DNA of 64,000 bases from Granulosicoccus antarcticus IMCC3135 (GTDB taxonomy: Bacteria; Pseudomonadota; Gammaproteobacteria; Granulosicoccales; Granulosicoccaceae), in contig NZ_CP018632.1 of NCBI RefSeq assembly GCF_002215215.1, positions 3,468,501 to 3,532,500 on the forward strand, read 5' to 3'. The notes under the pieces were generated by a model. It had not been told where the DNA came from. It ran no database searches and worked only from the letters and a program-made list of their open reading frames with translations. Below, piece after piece: positions 9,027 to 17,618 of this stretch. Numbering within the stretch: the stretch's first letter is position 1; each line of letters begins with the position of its first letter. The position numbers and the translations under genes were made by a program.

Positions 9027-10409
9027 ATGAGGATGCCCACAGTGGATGTCACCCAATTGAACAGCCTTTCCGCATTAGATGCCAAGCATCACCTCCATGG
9101 CAGTACAAACCCTCGAACGGTCATTGAAAATGGCGCAATGGTCGTCACGGGAGGCAGTGGAATCCGCATTGTCGATGAGGATGGAAAACAGTATATCGAA
9201 GGGCTAGCTGGGCTTTGGTGCGCGGCGCTTGGCTTCGATGAAGAGCGTCTTGTCATCGCCGCCGAAAAACAAATGCGTGAGATGCCGTATTACCATTCGT
9301 TTCTTGGTCGGGCGCCGGCGCCAACAATCAAACTGGCAGAGGCACTGTCCAGAATTACTCCTGCTGGAATCAATAGATTTTTCTTCGCTTGCTCTGGCTC
9401 AGAGGCGATTGATTCAGCAATCAAGATGGTGTGGTATTACAACAATGCTAAGGGTCGTCCGCAAAAGAAAAAAATCATCTCCCGCCTGAACTCTTATCAT
9501 GGCGTCACCGTTGCTGGGGCGAGCTTGACGCGTCTAAAAATTAATCAAGATGGCTTTGACTTGCCAATTGATGGATTCGTTCAAGTGCCTTGTCCGCACT
9601 ATTATCGATTTGGCCGGGATGGCGAAACAGAATACGAGTTTTCAATGCGTCTGGCAGAAGAGCTGGAGAAAACCATTCTCGAAGAAGGGCCGGAGACCAT
9701 CGCCGCATTTTTTGCGGAACCCGTGCAGGGGGCTGGAGGGGTCATCATACCTTCGCAAGGATATTTTGATCTGATTCAGCCGATCCTGAAGAAGTACGAC
9801 ATTCTATTTGTAGTGGACGAAGTCATCTGCGGTTTCTGCCGAACAGGCAATATGTTTGGCGCTGATACCTACAATTTGAAGCCTGATATCATGACCATGG
9901 CGAAGGGCTTGTCGGCAGGGTATCAGCCGATTTCTGCCGTTGGCATTAGCGACGAGGTCTTCGAAGGGGTTTTGAAACTCGGAGATGAGAAAGGTGCGTT
10001 TGGCCATGGTTTTACTTTTGGCGGGCACCCGGTATCTGCCGCGGTTGCGCTGGAAACGCTGAATATCTATCAAGAGCGCGACATGGTCGGGCACGTGCAG
10101 GCCGTTAGTCAGACATTTCAGCGTCGGCTACATGCTTTGGCAGATCATGCCTTGGTCGGTGAAACGCGTGGCGTTGGCTTGTTGGGTGCCGTCGAAATGG
10201 TTGCCGATAAATCGTCAAAAGAAAAGTTCGACCCCGCACTTAATATGGGCACGCAGGTGTTCGAGGAAACAAAGAAGAATGGGCTTCTATTTAGGGCCGC
10301 GGGTGACACATTGCTGTTATGCCCACCGCTTATTGTCATGGATTCAGACGTGAATGAAATTTTTGACATACTCGAAAATGCACTGAACACAGTGGCAAAC
10401 CGTATCTAA
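9027..10409 (+). CDS. Class III PLP-dependent aminotransferase (omega-amine:pyruvate type)
   Basis: Cytoplasmic fold-type I transaminase of 460 residues. Related enzymes move the amino group of beta-alanine, taurine, putrescine or other omega-amines to pyruvate. Seen: the substrate-side LAGLWCAALGF, the PLP phosphate-binding ACSGSEAIDSAIKM, SYHGVTVAGAS, the Asp motif FVVDEVICGFCRTG that binds the pyridine nitrogen, the Schiff-base lysine in MTMAKGLSAGYQPISA, and GHGFTFGGHPVSAAVAL. All catalytic motifs are present. The N-terminus DAKHHLHGSTNP is typical of the pyruvate-using subgroup. It is a single gene, divergent from a LysR regulator. Substrate assignment (taurine, putrescine, beta-alanine) is not possible from sequence alone. 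Confidence 0.85.
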   Translation: MRMPTVDVTQLNSLSALDAKHHLHGSTNPRTVIENGAMVVTGGSGIRIVDEDGKQYIEGLAGLWCAALGFDEERLVIAAEKQMREMPYYHSFLGRAPAPTIKLAEALSRITPAGINRFFFACSGSEAIDSAIKMVWYYNNAKGRPQKKKIISRLNSYHGVTVAGASLTRLKINQDGFDLPIDGFVQVPCPHYYRFGRDGETEYEFSMRLAEELEKTILEEGPETIAAFFAEPVQGAGGVIIPSQGYFDLIQPILKKYDILFVVDEVICGFCRTGNMFGADTYNLKPDIMTMAKGLSAGYQPISAVGISDEVFEGVLKLGDEKGAFGHGFTFGGHPVSAAVALETLNIYQERDMVGHVQAVSQTFQRRLHALADHALVGETRGVGLLGAVEMVADKSSKEKFDPALNMGTQVFEETKKNGLLFRAAGDTLLLCPPLIVMDSDVNEIFDILENALNTVANRI

Positions 10410-10750
10410 GAAAACATGAGGTTCCTCCGGCTGTACGCGTTCACGCCCCCTGGTAAGCCAAGCCCGGACCATTCGTCCATGAGTCTGGGTGGCCTGGGCA
10501 GGTTTTAGCCAGATAAGGGATCGTGAAACAATCCCTAAGCTGAAGCGCCCAAGCTGGTGTGATCAGGCACGCGCTGCGTCTACTTCGGTGGAAGCGATGA
10601 GTAGATGCAGAATACTGCCAAAACGAGCGAATCAACACAGTGACTTGACATTGTTTTACACGGACGAATACATATTGGGCATTTCCGGCCCCTTGAATGA
10701 AGTGGACATCGGATATGCTTTTCTCACTTTAAATAGTGAGGATATGGTTC
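10410..10750. other. Intergenic region with a MITE-end-like fragment
   Basis: 341 bases without a credible gene. It contains the short palindrome AGGGATCGTGAAACAATCCCT at about 10516-10536, whose left part matches the terminal sequence of the hairpin element at 32198-32356. The 3' end (10736-10743) provides a GAGG ribosome binding site for the secreted protein gene. Confidence 0.5.
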
Positions 10751-11338
10751 ATGAAAAAGATAGTCTGTTCTCTGGTTTTTCTGTTCGTTGCAGGCATCGC
10801 GTCTTCAGCCGCATTGGCGCAAGACCCGCAACTACCCGATGTTGAAAATCTGGATGTTCAAGGTGATACGCTGCTTTGGGATCCTCTAGAAGGGGCGAGC
10901 GGCTATAACATCAGTCTGGACTATCGCTACTACGACACTGTACGGGACGCAAACTCCTACCAGTTGAGTGAGCCTGGTACTTATCGAGTGATCGCCTTTA
11001 ATAATTCTGGAGAATATGGTTCAGACTACGGATTAGAGGCTGAGTATGGTGGAAGCGATGCCGATATGTCGGTGAGTTACTCCTACGATTACAATAGTTT
11101 GCTGGTTTATCAGACGTGCGTAAATGTGGGGGCTGGTGAATCTTGTATTGCCCGATGCCCGAGAAGCTACAAGCCTGAAAATCATTCAACAATATATCCC
11201 AGTAAAATGACGGGTGGCGCTTGCTCAACATCCGATATTGTTGAAGCGGACGCTTGGGTTGGGCACAGTTCCTACACATGTACGGTTCCTACATTTTCAG
11301 GTGAAGTGGTTGCACAGGCAATTTGTTTCACCCGATAA
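10751..11338 (+). CDS. Small secreted protein, FN3-like strand region plus six-cysteine C-terminus, function unknown
   Basis: I do not recognise the family. The product is about 195 residues with a clear Sec signal peptide, MKKIVCSLVFLFVAGIASSA ending in ALA-Q (cleavage near residue 23). The first half of the mature part reads like a single beta-sandwich of the fibronectin-III type (LPDVENLDVQGDTLLWDPLEG, then YRVIAFNNSGEYG). The C-terminal half holds six cysteines (TCVNVG, SCIARC, ACST, YTCTVP, ICFTR), enough for three disulfides, in keeping with a periplasmic or exported site. The ATG at 10751 fits a GAGG 10 bases upstream. It stands alone just before the first insertion sequence; nothing nearby suggests its partner. 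Confidence 0.65.
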   Translation: MKKIVCSLVFLFVAGIASSAALAQDPQLPDVENLDVQGDTLLWDPLEGASGYNISLDYRYYDTVRDANSYQLSEPGTYRVIAFNNSGEYGSDYGLEAEYGGSDADMSVSYSYDYNSLLVYQTCVNVGAGESCIARCPRSYKPENHSTIYPSKMTGGACSTSDIVEADAWVGHSSYTCTVPTFSGEVVAQAICFTR

Positions 11339-11413
11339 GCACTTGGAACAATCGGTTTATGGGGGTGGCATAAACTAGAACCAGTTGCCGCCAATGACCC
11401 ACTAGCCAACCCC

Positions 11414-12918
11414 CCGTTTGGGTCAATGGCACTCGGTTAAGCCATCATCGCTCGTATCTGTGAGCGCAAGCGCGTGCTGCTGATCGCGGCATGTCCAACA
11501 ATGGCCTCGGTTTCGGTCGCCTTTTTACTGCCCGAGGTTCTTTGCGTCCCGGTCGATTTCCTACCCGGCGACTAGCGATGGCCTTGAGCAGTTGATCCCA
11601 TTGGTAGGGATCCAGCTGGCAGCCGCTCAGTGACCATGCACTCCACAGCTGCACGGTGTGTCGAAAGCTGATCGACCGAGGTTCGCATCCGCAAAGAGTA
11701 GCCGCCTCATTCATCAGTAGCCGCGTCAGGTTGTAGGCCAGCAGGTGTACTGACAACTCTTTCTTGATCATCTCGGCCGTACGGCAAGTCAGTATACCGG
11801 CCTCCAGGGCACACTTGAGCGAGCGAAAATCCGTCTCGACGTTCCAGCGTAGTAGATACAGTTTCACGATCTGCTTGTCGCTTATCAACTTGCTGTCGGT
11901 GAGGGTGGTCAGGAACACTCTGGGCTGATACCCACGTTGGCAATTGACAACCTGACGCACAGTAATTTGCTTTGGGCACAAGTGGAATGTCTCCAGATCC
12001 ATCCATTCAGGGCGCACTGGACGTTTCAGTACCAGCTGCGTGCAATGTTTGCCTGGGCGAGTGCGACTTCCATTGATCTCGAACACGCCGTCGCAGCCGA
12101 TGTCCTGCACCATCATGAATGTCCAGTACGTCTCATAGATAGCATCGCCCACGAGCACGTCATTCGCACGCAAGCTACGCGAAAGAATACGCATCTGCGA
12201 CAGTTCTCCGGTTGCCTTACCTTTGGCAGCTCCGATCGTCGCATCAATGATCGCGCCGGTAGCCGCGCACGAGAGTGCAACCATGCGAGCTTCGGGGAAG
12301 CCCAAACCCTCTTCCTGGCTGGACGGCTGAGGGAACTCTCTTTGGTTGTCCGGGGTGTCAGGCATTGTGGTTCCTGTACCATCGATGAGCAGAGCGCGTC
12401 GCTCGTTCCAGAGTGATTTGATTGGGGCGTTGTCGCTGACATGCTGCCCTACAACCTTGTAGAGTGACTCAACCAAGTCGCTCGGCAAGCGAGCACGCGC
12501 CTCACAATAGGCCGCTGTTGATGTGCTCGGCGGGCGTAATCCATGTTGCAGACAGCGAACAATGCGCTCGTTAACCGCACGTTGACAGGAACTATCATCA
12601 CTGAGAACCTGCGCAACGAACATCGCCAGTGTTTCGGTCGGCGGATAGGTCCGTTCCCGGTGTGTAGGTAAATGAGCCTCGATGGTGCCGAGAAAGCGAT
12701 CGTCTGTAATCAGATTGAACACGCCAGTGGAGTTCAAAGTTGCTCGTAGGTCTTGCTCGGACGGTATGGCTCGGGTAGTGTGCATGGTGGCCGGTTTCGG
12801 TTACGTTGATTGTTTCGCAACCTGAAACGTACACGCCGGAACCGGCCACTACAACCTTCCCAAAAATTTCTTTCAGATCAAGCCCTTGCTGCTAACCGAG
12901 TGCCATTGCCGTTTGGGT
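11414..12918 (-). mobile_element. IS4-family insertion sequence, copy 1 (1485 bp) with 10-bp target duplication
   Basis: The element proper is 11424-12908. Its ends are inverted repeats starting CAATGGCACTCGGTTA (16 bp perfect; at the right end as the reverse complement ...TAACCGAGTGCCATTG). It is flanked by the direct repeat CCGTTTGGGT at 11414-11423 and 12909-12918, a target-site duplication within the size range known for IS4 relatives. It carries one transposase gene on the minus strand. The insertion lies in a region without a recognised gene. The transposase and ends are the same as in copy 2, so both moved recently. Confidence 0.93.
11445..12785 (-). CDS. IS4-family DDE transposase (copy 1)
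   Basis: Transposase of 446 residues, complete. Seen: the first catalytic Asp in LLIDGTG (D135), the second in VLVGDAIYET (D214), and the IS4 signature Y-(2)-R-(3)-E-(6)-K in YLLRWNVETDFRSLK (Y310, R313, E317, K324), so the DDE active site is intact. The N-terminal region with HRERTYPPTETLAMFVAQ is the usual DNA-binding part of this group. The ATG lies 123 bases inside the right end. The protein is identical in sequence to that of the second copy, which implies the element is active or was until recently. Confidence 0.93.
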   Translation of the reverse strand: MHTTRAIPSEQDLRATLNSTGVFNLITDDRFLGTIEAHLPTHRERTYPPTETLAMFVAQVLSDDSSCQRAVNERIVRCLQHGLRPPSTSTAAYCEARARLPSDLVESLYKVVGQHVSDNAPIKSLWNERRALLIDGTGTTMPDTPDNQREFPQPSSQEEGLGFPEARMVALSCAATGAIIDATIGAAKGKATGELSQMRILSRSLRANDVLVGDAIYETYWTFMMVQDIGCDGVFEINGSRTRPGKHCTQLVLKRPVRPEWMDLETFHLCPKQITVRQVVNCQRGYQPRVFLTTLTDSKLISDKQIVKLYLLRWNVETDFRSLKCALEAGILTCRTAEMIKKELSVHLLAYNLTRLLMNEAATLCGCEPRSISFRHTVQLWSAWSLSGCQLDPYQWDQLLKAIASRRVGNRPGRKEPRAVKRRPKPRPLLDMPRSAARACAHRYER

Positions 12919-13358
12919 AGCGGTCGTTGAGCGAAGGCTTAGGTAGAGTTTCAGAGAACACTGCGTGAAGAAGGTCTCGAAGCCTTTGCGGGTAATGAGC
13001 AGATTTAAGGCACAATCGTCAGAAAGAGAGTTGTGCGTTACGGTTACCAGCCAATCTATATTGCGCACTGCAAGCGTGCGATAACGTTCAGATAGCTGAA
13101 AATAGTGCAATCGCAGGTTCATTTTGCTTCAGGGCGGTGCAGGACTCGCACATTTTCGGTGATTTCATGAGTAAATAACCTGACATTAGATTTTATTTGT
13201 CGACGTAAAAGAAAATATTGTTTGTGTCTGTTGCCACTCTGACGCTACTTTGAAATTGTGCAGATGCGCAGCTAGAACCAGATGATTCGCATCGGACAAC
13301 TTGAGACGCCTCAGTTGTTCTTCGATCAAGCGCTATTTTCTAACGACAGGTAATTACC
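12919..13358. other. Non-coding stretch between IS copy 1 and the DUF1127-like gene
   Basis: About 440 bases. A minus-strand frame at 12892-13122 runs into the IS end and has no ribosome binding site or family resemblance, so I do not call it. Before the insertion this region was continuous with 11339-11413. A promoter for the small gene at 13359 should be here, but no clear -35/-10 pair was recognised. Confidence 0.4.
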
Positions 13359-13640
13359 ATGAAAATCGTTTCAACTCTGATGGATATATTTGATGGTCAG
13401 GCGAAAAGATTAACGCTCTCGCATCTTCGCGCCATGTCAGAAAGGCAGGTGGTGGAATATGGTTTTTCACCTGAGATTCTCAGGAAAGGTGTCAAGGCAT
13501 GGCCATGGAGAGAACTTCCAGAAGATTTTGCTACGCACACAGCTAATCAAATACCTGGCCACAGTACAATTTTTGATGAAACTGAGGTGAAAGTCAAATC
13601 ATCTGAGAGAGATGTTATTGCTCATCGGTATGCTGCTTGA
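13359..13640 (+). CDS. Small DUF1127-like protein
   Basis: 93 residues. The central SHLRAMSERQVVEYGFSPEIL segment (residues 21-41) resembles the DUF1127 motif (LxxLxDxxLxDIGLxRxxI), a short helical family of small basic proteins linked in some bacteria to phosphate, nitrogen or RNA-related control. The segment after it, KGVKAWPWRELPEDF, is not part of that motif. The gene lies between the two IS copies and 20 bases upstream of the interrupted acetyltransferase gene, so the two were probably co-transcribed. Assignment rests on a short motif and is tentative. Confidence 0.55.
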   Translation: MKIVSTLMDIFDGQAKRLTLSHLRAMSERQVVEYGFSPEILRKGVKAWPWRELPEDFATHTANQIPGHSTIFDETEVKVKSSERDVIAHRYAA

Positions 13641-13995
13641 TCTGGTAGTGGCAGCTTGTAATGAACAATATCCAACCACTGGTTCAAAATTCCTACTACC
13701 AGCAATCAAGTGGTAATGATAGGTATCGCCGAGTTTTCCGTGTAGAGCATGACAAGATCCATGAGCATTTCATGCGTCTGGATGACGTTGACAGGCGCAC
13801 CCGCTTTTGTGGAATAGTCAGTGACTCATATGTCTTGCAATACAGCGCCAAGCCACGATCACCTAACGATATAGTATTGGGGGCCTTTGTCGACGGTGGT
13901 TTGCGGGGTGTGTGTGAGCTGATTGCAGATAACGATAGAACATGGCCTACCCATGCAGAGATAGCGTTGTCTGTTGAATCGCCTTGGCAAAATAG

Positions 13996-15500
13996 GGGTA
14001 TAGGACAATGGCACTCGGTTAAGCCATCATCGCTCGTATCTGTGAGCGCAAGCGCGTGCTGCTGATCGCGGCATGTCCAACAATGGCCTCGGTTTCGGTC
14101 GCCTTTTTACTGCCCGAGGTTCTTTGCGTCCCGGTCGATTTCCTACCCGGCGACTAGCGATGGCCTTGAGCAGTTGATCCCATTGGTAGGGATCCAGCTG
14201 GCAGCCGCTCAGTGACCATGCACTCCACAGCTGCACGGTGTGTCGAAAGCTGATCGACCGAGGTTCGCATCCGCAAAGAGTAGCCGCCTCATTCATCAGT
14301 AGCCGCGTCAGGTTGTAGGCCAGCAGGTGTACTGACAACTCTTTCTTGATCATCTCGGCCGTACGGCAAGTCAGTATACCGGCCTCCAGGGCACACTTGA
14401 GCGAGCGAAAATCCGTCTCGACGTTCCAGCGTAGTAGATACAGTTTCACGATCTGCTTGTCGCTTATCAACTTGCTGTCGGTGAGGGTGGTCAGGAACAC
14501 TCTGGGCTGATACCCACGTTGGCAATTGACAACCTGACGCACAGTAATTTGCTTTGGGCACAAGTGGAATGTCTCCAGATCCATCCATTCAGGGCGCACT
14601 GGACGTTTCAGTACCAGCTGCGTGCAATGTTTGCCTGGGCGAGTGCGACTTCCATTGATCTCGAACACGCCGTCGCAGCCGATGTCCTGCACCATCATGA
14701 ATGTCCAGTACGTCTCATAGATAGCATCGCCCACGAGCACGTCATTCGCACGCAAGCTACGCGAAAGAATACGCATCTGCGACAGTTCTCCGGTTGCCTT
14801 ACCTTTGGCAGCTCCGATCGTCGCATCAATGATCGCGCCGGTAGCCGCGCACGAGAGTGCAACCATGCGAGCTTCGGGGAAGCCCAAACCCTCTTCCTGG
14901 CTGGACGGCTGAGGGAACTCTCTTTGGTTGTCCGGGGTGTCAGGCATTGTGGTTCCTGTACCATCGATGAGCAGAGCGCGTCGCTCGTTCCAGAGTGATT
15001 TGATTGGGGCGTTGTCGCTGACATGCTGCCCTACAACCTTGTAGAGTGACTCAACCAAGTCGCTCGGCAAGCGAGCACGCGCCTCACAATAGGCCGCTGT
15101 TGATGTGCTCGGCGGGCGTAATCCATGTTGCAGACAGCGAACAATGCGCTCGTTAACCGCACGTTGACAGGAACTATCATCACTGAGAACCTGCGCAACG
15201 AACATCGCCAGTGTTTCGGTCGGCGGATAGGTCCGTTCCCGGTGTGTAGGTAAATGAGCCTCGATGGTGCCGAGAAAGCGATCGTCTGTAATCAGATTGA
15301 ACACGCCAGTGGAGTTCAAAGTTGCTCGTAGGTCTTGCTCGGACGGTATGGCTCGGGTAGTGTGCATGGTGGCCGGTTTCGGTTACGTTGATTGTTTCGC
15401 AACCTGAAACGTACACGCCGGAACCGGCCACTACAACCTTCCCAAAAATTTCTTTCAGATCAAGCCCTTGCTGCTAACCGAGTGCCATTGGGGTATAGGA
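13996..15500 (-). mobile_element. IS4-family insertion sequence, copy 2 (1485 bp) with 10-bp target duplication
   Basis: The element proper is 14006-15490, the same length, ends and orientation as copy 1 and offset from it by exactly 2582 bases. The target duplication is GGGTATAGGA at 13996-14005 and 15491-15500. Because this duplication differs from that of copy 1 and each copy has a matched pair, the two were separate insertions, not one composite transposon. Direct orientation allows recombination between the copies to delete the 1.1 kb between them. Confidence 0.93.
14027..15367 (-). CDS. IS4-family DDE transposase (copy 2)
   Basis: Identical in protein sequence to the transposase of copy 1 (446 residues), with the same intact D135, D214 and E317 and the Y-R-E-K signature. 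It lies on the minus strand within the element that splits the acetyltransferase gene. Nothing suggests decay. Confidence 0.93.
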   Translation of the reverse strand: MHTTRAIPSEQDLRATLNSTGVFNLITDDRFLGTIEAHLPTHRERTYPPTETLAMFVAQVLSDDSSCQRAVNERIVRCLQHGLRPPSTSTAAYCEARARLPSDLVESLYKVVGQHVSDNAPIKSLWNERRALLIDGTGTTMPDTPDNQREFPQPSSQEEGLGFPEARMVALSCAATGAIIDATIGAAKGKATGELSQMRILSRSLRANDVLVGDAIYETYWTFMMVQDIGCDGVFEINGSRTRPGKHCTQLVLKRPVRPEWMDLETFHLCPKQITVRQVVNCQRGYQPRVFLTTLTDSKLISDKQIVKLYLLRWNVETDFRSLKCALEAGILTCRTAEMIKKELSVHLLAYNLTRLLMNEAATLCGCEPRSISFRHTVQLWSAWSLSGCQLDPYQWDQLLKAIASRRVGNRPGRKEPRAVKRRPKPRPLLDMPRSAARACAHRYER

Positions 15501-15885
15501 AAGAAGTTATTTCATAAAATGACGGTGATGGCCCGGAATCGCGGGATCAAATCGTTATCTGTCGATTATGAAAATTATAATAGGAAAATGAATGCTCTAG
15601 TAATGTCTTACAACGCCAGGACCTTGAGTCAGGATGACACCAGGCACGTGAAAATTACTTTATCACCGCCAAGCTGCCTATCGTGGTATGAGGAAATTGC
15701 GCCTATCAGCTATGCCAGGTCCAACAGCTTGCTCGCTCCATTCCGTCATGGCAGTCCATGATTCAAAAAATGGCTTGCGGGCATTGTTTGCACGCCTCAC
15801 ACCTTGAAACGAATGACTACTAGTGGATTGCTTCATGAATAGTCGTGCCGAGTAGCAACTGCAGCTACAGGAAACGGGTATATGA

Positions 15886-17031
15886 TCAGGTATTGTTGCG
15901 TATCAATGCCGATAGCACGCTGAGCCCCTTTGTAGCCTCATCGGCACTGGCATGGCTGAAGTTCAGGCGTATGGCTGAATACCCGCTTTGCGGGTCCAGA
16001 AAGAAGGGTTCACCGGGCATGAAGGCGACGTTCTGGCTGATTGCGCTGGCCAATAGCTCTGAGGTATTGATAGTTGTATTCAGCTTCAACCAGAAAAACA
16101 GACCACCTGTAGGGACTTGCCAGACGGCCAGGTCTGAGAAGTGCTCAAGCAACAGTGCCTGGAAGTGATCACGCTTGAGCAGATATTGGGCGGCCAGAGT
16201 GTGCAGCTGCTCCGCTCGGGATACTTTGTTGAGTTCTTGCAGTACCAGCCATTGGCTAACACGGCTGCTGTGCAAATCAGCCGCCTGTTTCAATCGCAGT
16301 AAATACGGGACAAGATCATCAGAGGCTGCCAGAAATCCCAGGCGCAGGCCAGGGGCCAGATTCTTTGAAAACGAGCTTTGGTATATCCAGGAGGTTTTTT
16401 TGAGTTTTGCGCAAACCGGGGTGCGGTCAATCTGTTCATAGACCAGATCGCGGTAGGGATCGTCTTCAAATACCGCAACCCCTGTCTTGTCTGCAAGCGA
16501 TGCAAACTGCAAACGTTGTTGTGTCGACCAACAGTGTCCGGTGGGGTTCTGAAAAGTCGGGTTGATATAGGCCAGAGCGGGGTGGTTGCCATCGCCTGAC
16601 AAGGCCTGCTCAGGGGCATCCGGGTCCAGTGCTACGGCGTGCATGCCATAAAAGCGGAAAGCCTGTAATGCTGCCAGGTAGGAGGGTGATTGCAATGCCA
16701 CACGAGTGCCGTGGTCAATGAACAGCTTTGCGACAAGATCGATTCCCTGTTGCGAACCTGAGAGCACAATGATGTTTTCCGGTTTTACGTCAAGCTCGAT
16801 ATTCTGCAATTCTGTCGCAATCAGATCTCGTAGTTCCGGTTCACCTTCACTTGGTCCGTACTGCAGCATTTGTCTGGGCATCTGCAAGATGTCCATTCGC
16901 GGAAACGAGTCAGCTGAGGGCAATCCGCCGGCAAATGAAATCATGCCGGGTTTGTTCGCGACGGCTAGTACTTCACGAATGGGAGAGCTGTGAAGATTGG
17001 ATACGCGCTTGGACAGGCTGATAACCGACAT
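15886..17031 (-). CDS. PLP-dependent aminotransferase, fold-type I (2-aminoadipate/MocR-core-like)
   Basis: Cytoplasmic aminotransferase of 381 residues of the class I/II type, resembling the stand-alone catalytic domain seen in LysN-like and MocR-type proteins. Seen: MISFAGGLPSADSFP, GPSEGEPELRDLIA, SGSQQGIDLVAKL (phosphate-binding turn), NPTFQNPTGHCWS (Asn that holds the PLP ring), FEDDPYRDLVY, and the Schiff-base lysine in QSSFSKNLAPGLRLGF. All key residues are present. It is divergent from a MarR regulator over two palindromic operators, so expression is probably controlled by that regulator. The amino acid substrate is not evident. Confidence 0.85.
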   Translation of the reverse strand: MSVISLSKRVSNLHSSPIREVLAVANKPGMISFAGGLPSADSFPRMDILQMPRQMLQYGPSEGEPELRDLIATELQNIELDVKPENIIVLSGSQQGIDLVAKLFIDHGTRVALQSPSYLAALQAFRFYGMHAVALDPDAPEQALSGDGNHPALAYINPTFQNPTGHCWSTQQRLQFASLADKTGVAVFEDDPYRDLVYEQIDRTPVCAKLKKTSWIYQSSFSKNLAPGLRLGFLAASDDLVPYLLRLKQAADLHSSRVSQWLVLQELNKVSRAEQLHTLAAQYLLKRDHFQALLLEHFSDLAVWQVPTGGLFFWLKLNTTINTSELLASAISQNVAFMPGEPFFLDPQSGYSAIRLNFSHASADEATKGLSVLSALIRNNT

Positions 17032-17056
17032 GAGTGATGCTCAATGATTTGCAAAA

Positions 17057-17077
17057 TAGGTCAAAGTAGTTGACCTA
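17057..17077. promoter_or_regulatory. Palindromic operator O1, likely for the MarR regulator
   Basis: Perfect inverted repeat TAGGTCAA-AGTAG-TTGACCTA (8-bp arms, 5-bp spacer), 25 bases from the aminotransferase start and 35 from the MarR start. It shares the TCAA-N5-TTGA core with the second site. Binding by the adjacent MarR protein is inferred. Confidence 0.75.
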
Positions 17078-17105
17078 ATGCCATCTTCGATTATTCTGCG
17101 TAATA

Positions 17106-17122
17106 TGTCAATATGGTTGACA
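17106..17122. promoter_or_regulatory. Palindromic operator O2 overlapping the MarR start codon
   Basis: Inverted repeat TGTCAA-TATGG-TTGACA (6-bp arms, 5-bp spacer) with the same TCAA-N5-TTGA core and spacing as O1. The ATG of the MarR gene lies within its spacer, a position that would let the protein repress its own gene. Confidence 0.7.
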
Positions 17123-17577
17123 CAAAAAACAGCGCTACTGAGTCCTCTCGAAAAAAGCGTGAGGAGCAATTAAGAATATCGGTTGAACTGATGTTCTTCG
17201 GGTATCGAGCTTTTACAATCGGCCCGGATGCTCTATTGGCAAAGCAAGGGCTAGGTCGGGTACACCATCGAATTTTGTATTTCGTGGGCCGTGAGCCCTC
17301 ATTGAGCGTTGCTCAGTTGCTAGCGGTGCTGTCGGTCAGCAAGCAGGCTCTCAATGCTCCATTGCGCGATCTGATGAGTGCAGGGCTGGTCGCGAGTGAG
17401 CCTTGCGGTGAGGACAAGCGAGTCAGACGCTTGTCATTGACGAGTACCGGGGAGTCATTGGAGGCGCAGCTCACGGGAATACAGCTTGATCTTATGGCAG
17501 GCATCTTCGATGAAGCCGGGGCTGGGGCAGAAGCTCATTGGCAGGAGATCATGCAAAAGATGCGGGCAACTCTGTAG
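17113..17577 (+). CDS. MarR family transcriptional regulator
   Basis: Dimeric winged-helix DNA-binding protein of 154 residues. Seen: LGRVHHRILYFVGREPSLSV, the HTH VAQLLAVLSVSKQALNAPLRDLMSAGLV (about residues 64-92) and the wing EPCGEDKRVRRLSLTSTGE, a typical MarR DKR wing. It is divergent from the PLP aminotransferase with 81 bases between starts. Two related palindromes in that gap, one across its own start codon, point to autoregulation and control of the aminotransferase. The ligand is unknown. Confidence 0.88.
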   Translation: MVDTKNSATESSRKKREEQLRISVELMFFGYRAFTIGPDALLAKQGLGRVHHRILYFVGREPSLSVAQLLAVLSVSKQALNAPLRDLMSAGLVASEPCGEDKRVRRLSLTSTGESLEAQLTGIQLDLMAGIFDEAGAGAEAHWQEIMQKMRATL

Positions 17578-17618
17578 GTTATTCGCCTACTGTGTAAACC
17601 TGGTTCTGGTCAGATTCT

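Larger units (their letters stand above)
13661..15761 (+). pseudogene. GNAT acetyltransferase gene interrupted by IS copy 2
   Basis: Two halves of one reading frame: 13661-14005 upstream and 15501-15761 downstream of the insertion. The left half has the strand DIVLGAFVDGGLRGVCELI and TWPTHAEIALSVESPWQNRGIG. The right half resumes KKLFHKMTVMARNRGIKSLSVDYENYNRKMNALVMSY. Joining them after removal of the element and one copy of GGGTATAGGA keeps the frame and rebuilds WQNRGIGKKLF, the acetyl-CoA-binding loop of the GNAT fold. The insertion therefore falls in the cofactor site and inactivates the enzyme. The intact protein would be about 201 residues. Its natural substrate is unknown. Confidence 0.88.

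Noticed and set aside
12892-13122. 76-codon minus-strand frame next to IS copy 1
   Set aside because: It runs into the IS inverted repeat, has no recognisable family or ribosome binding site and lies in a stretch disrupted by the insertion.
11424-15490. Composite transposon formed by the two IS copies
   Set aside because: Each IS has its own matched target duplication, which shows two separate insertions.
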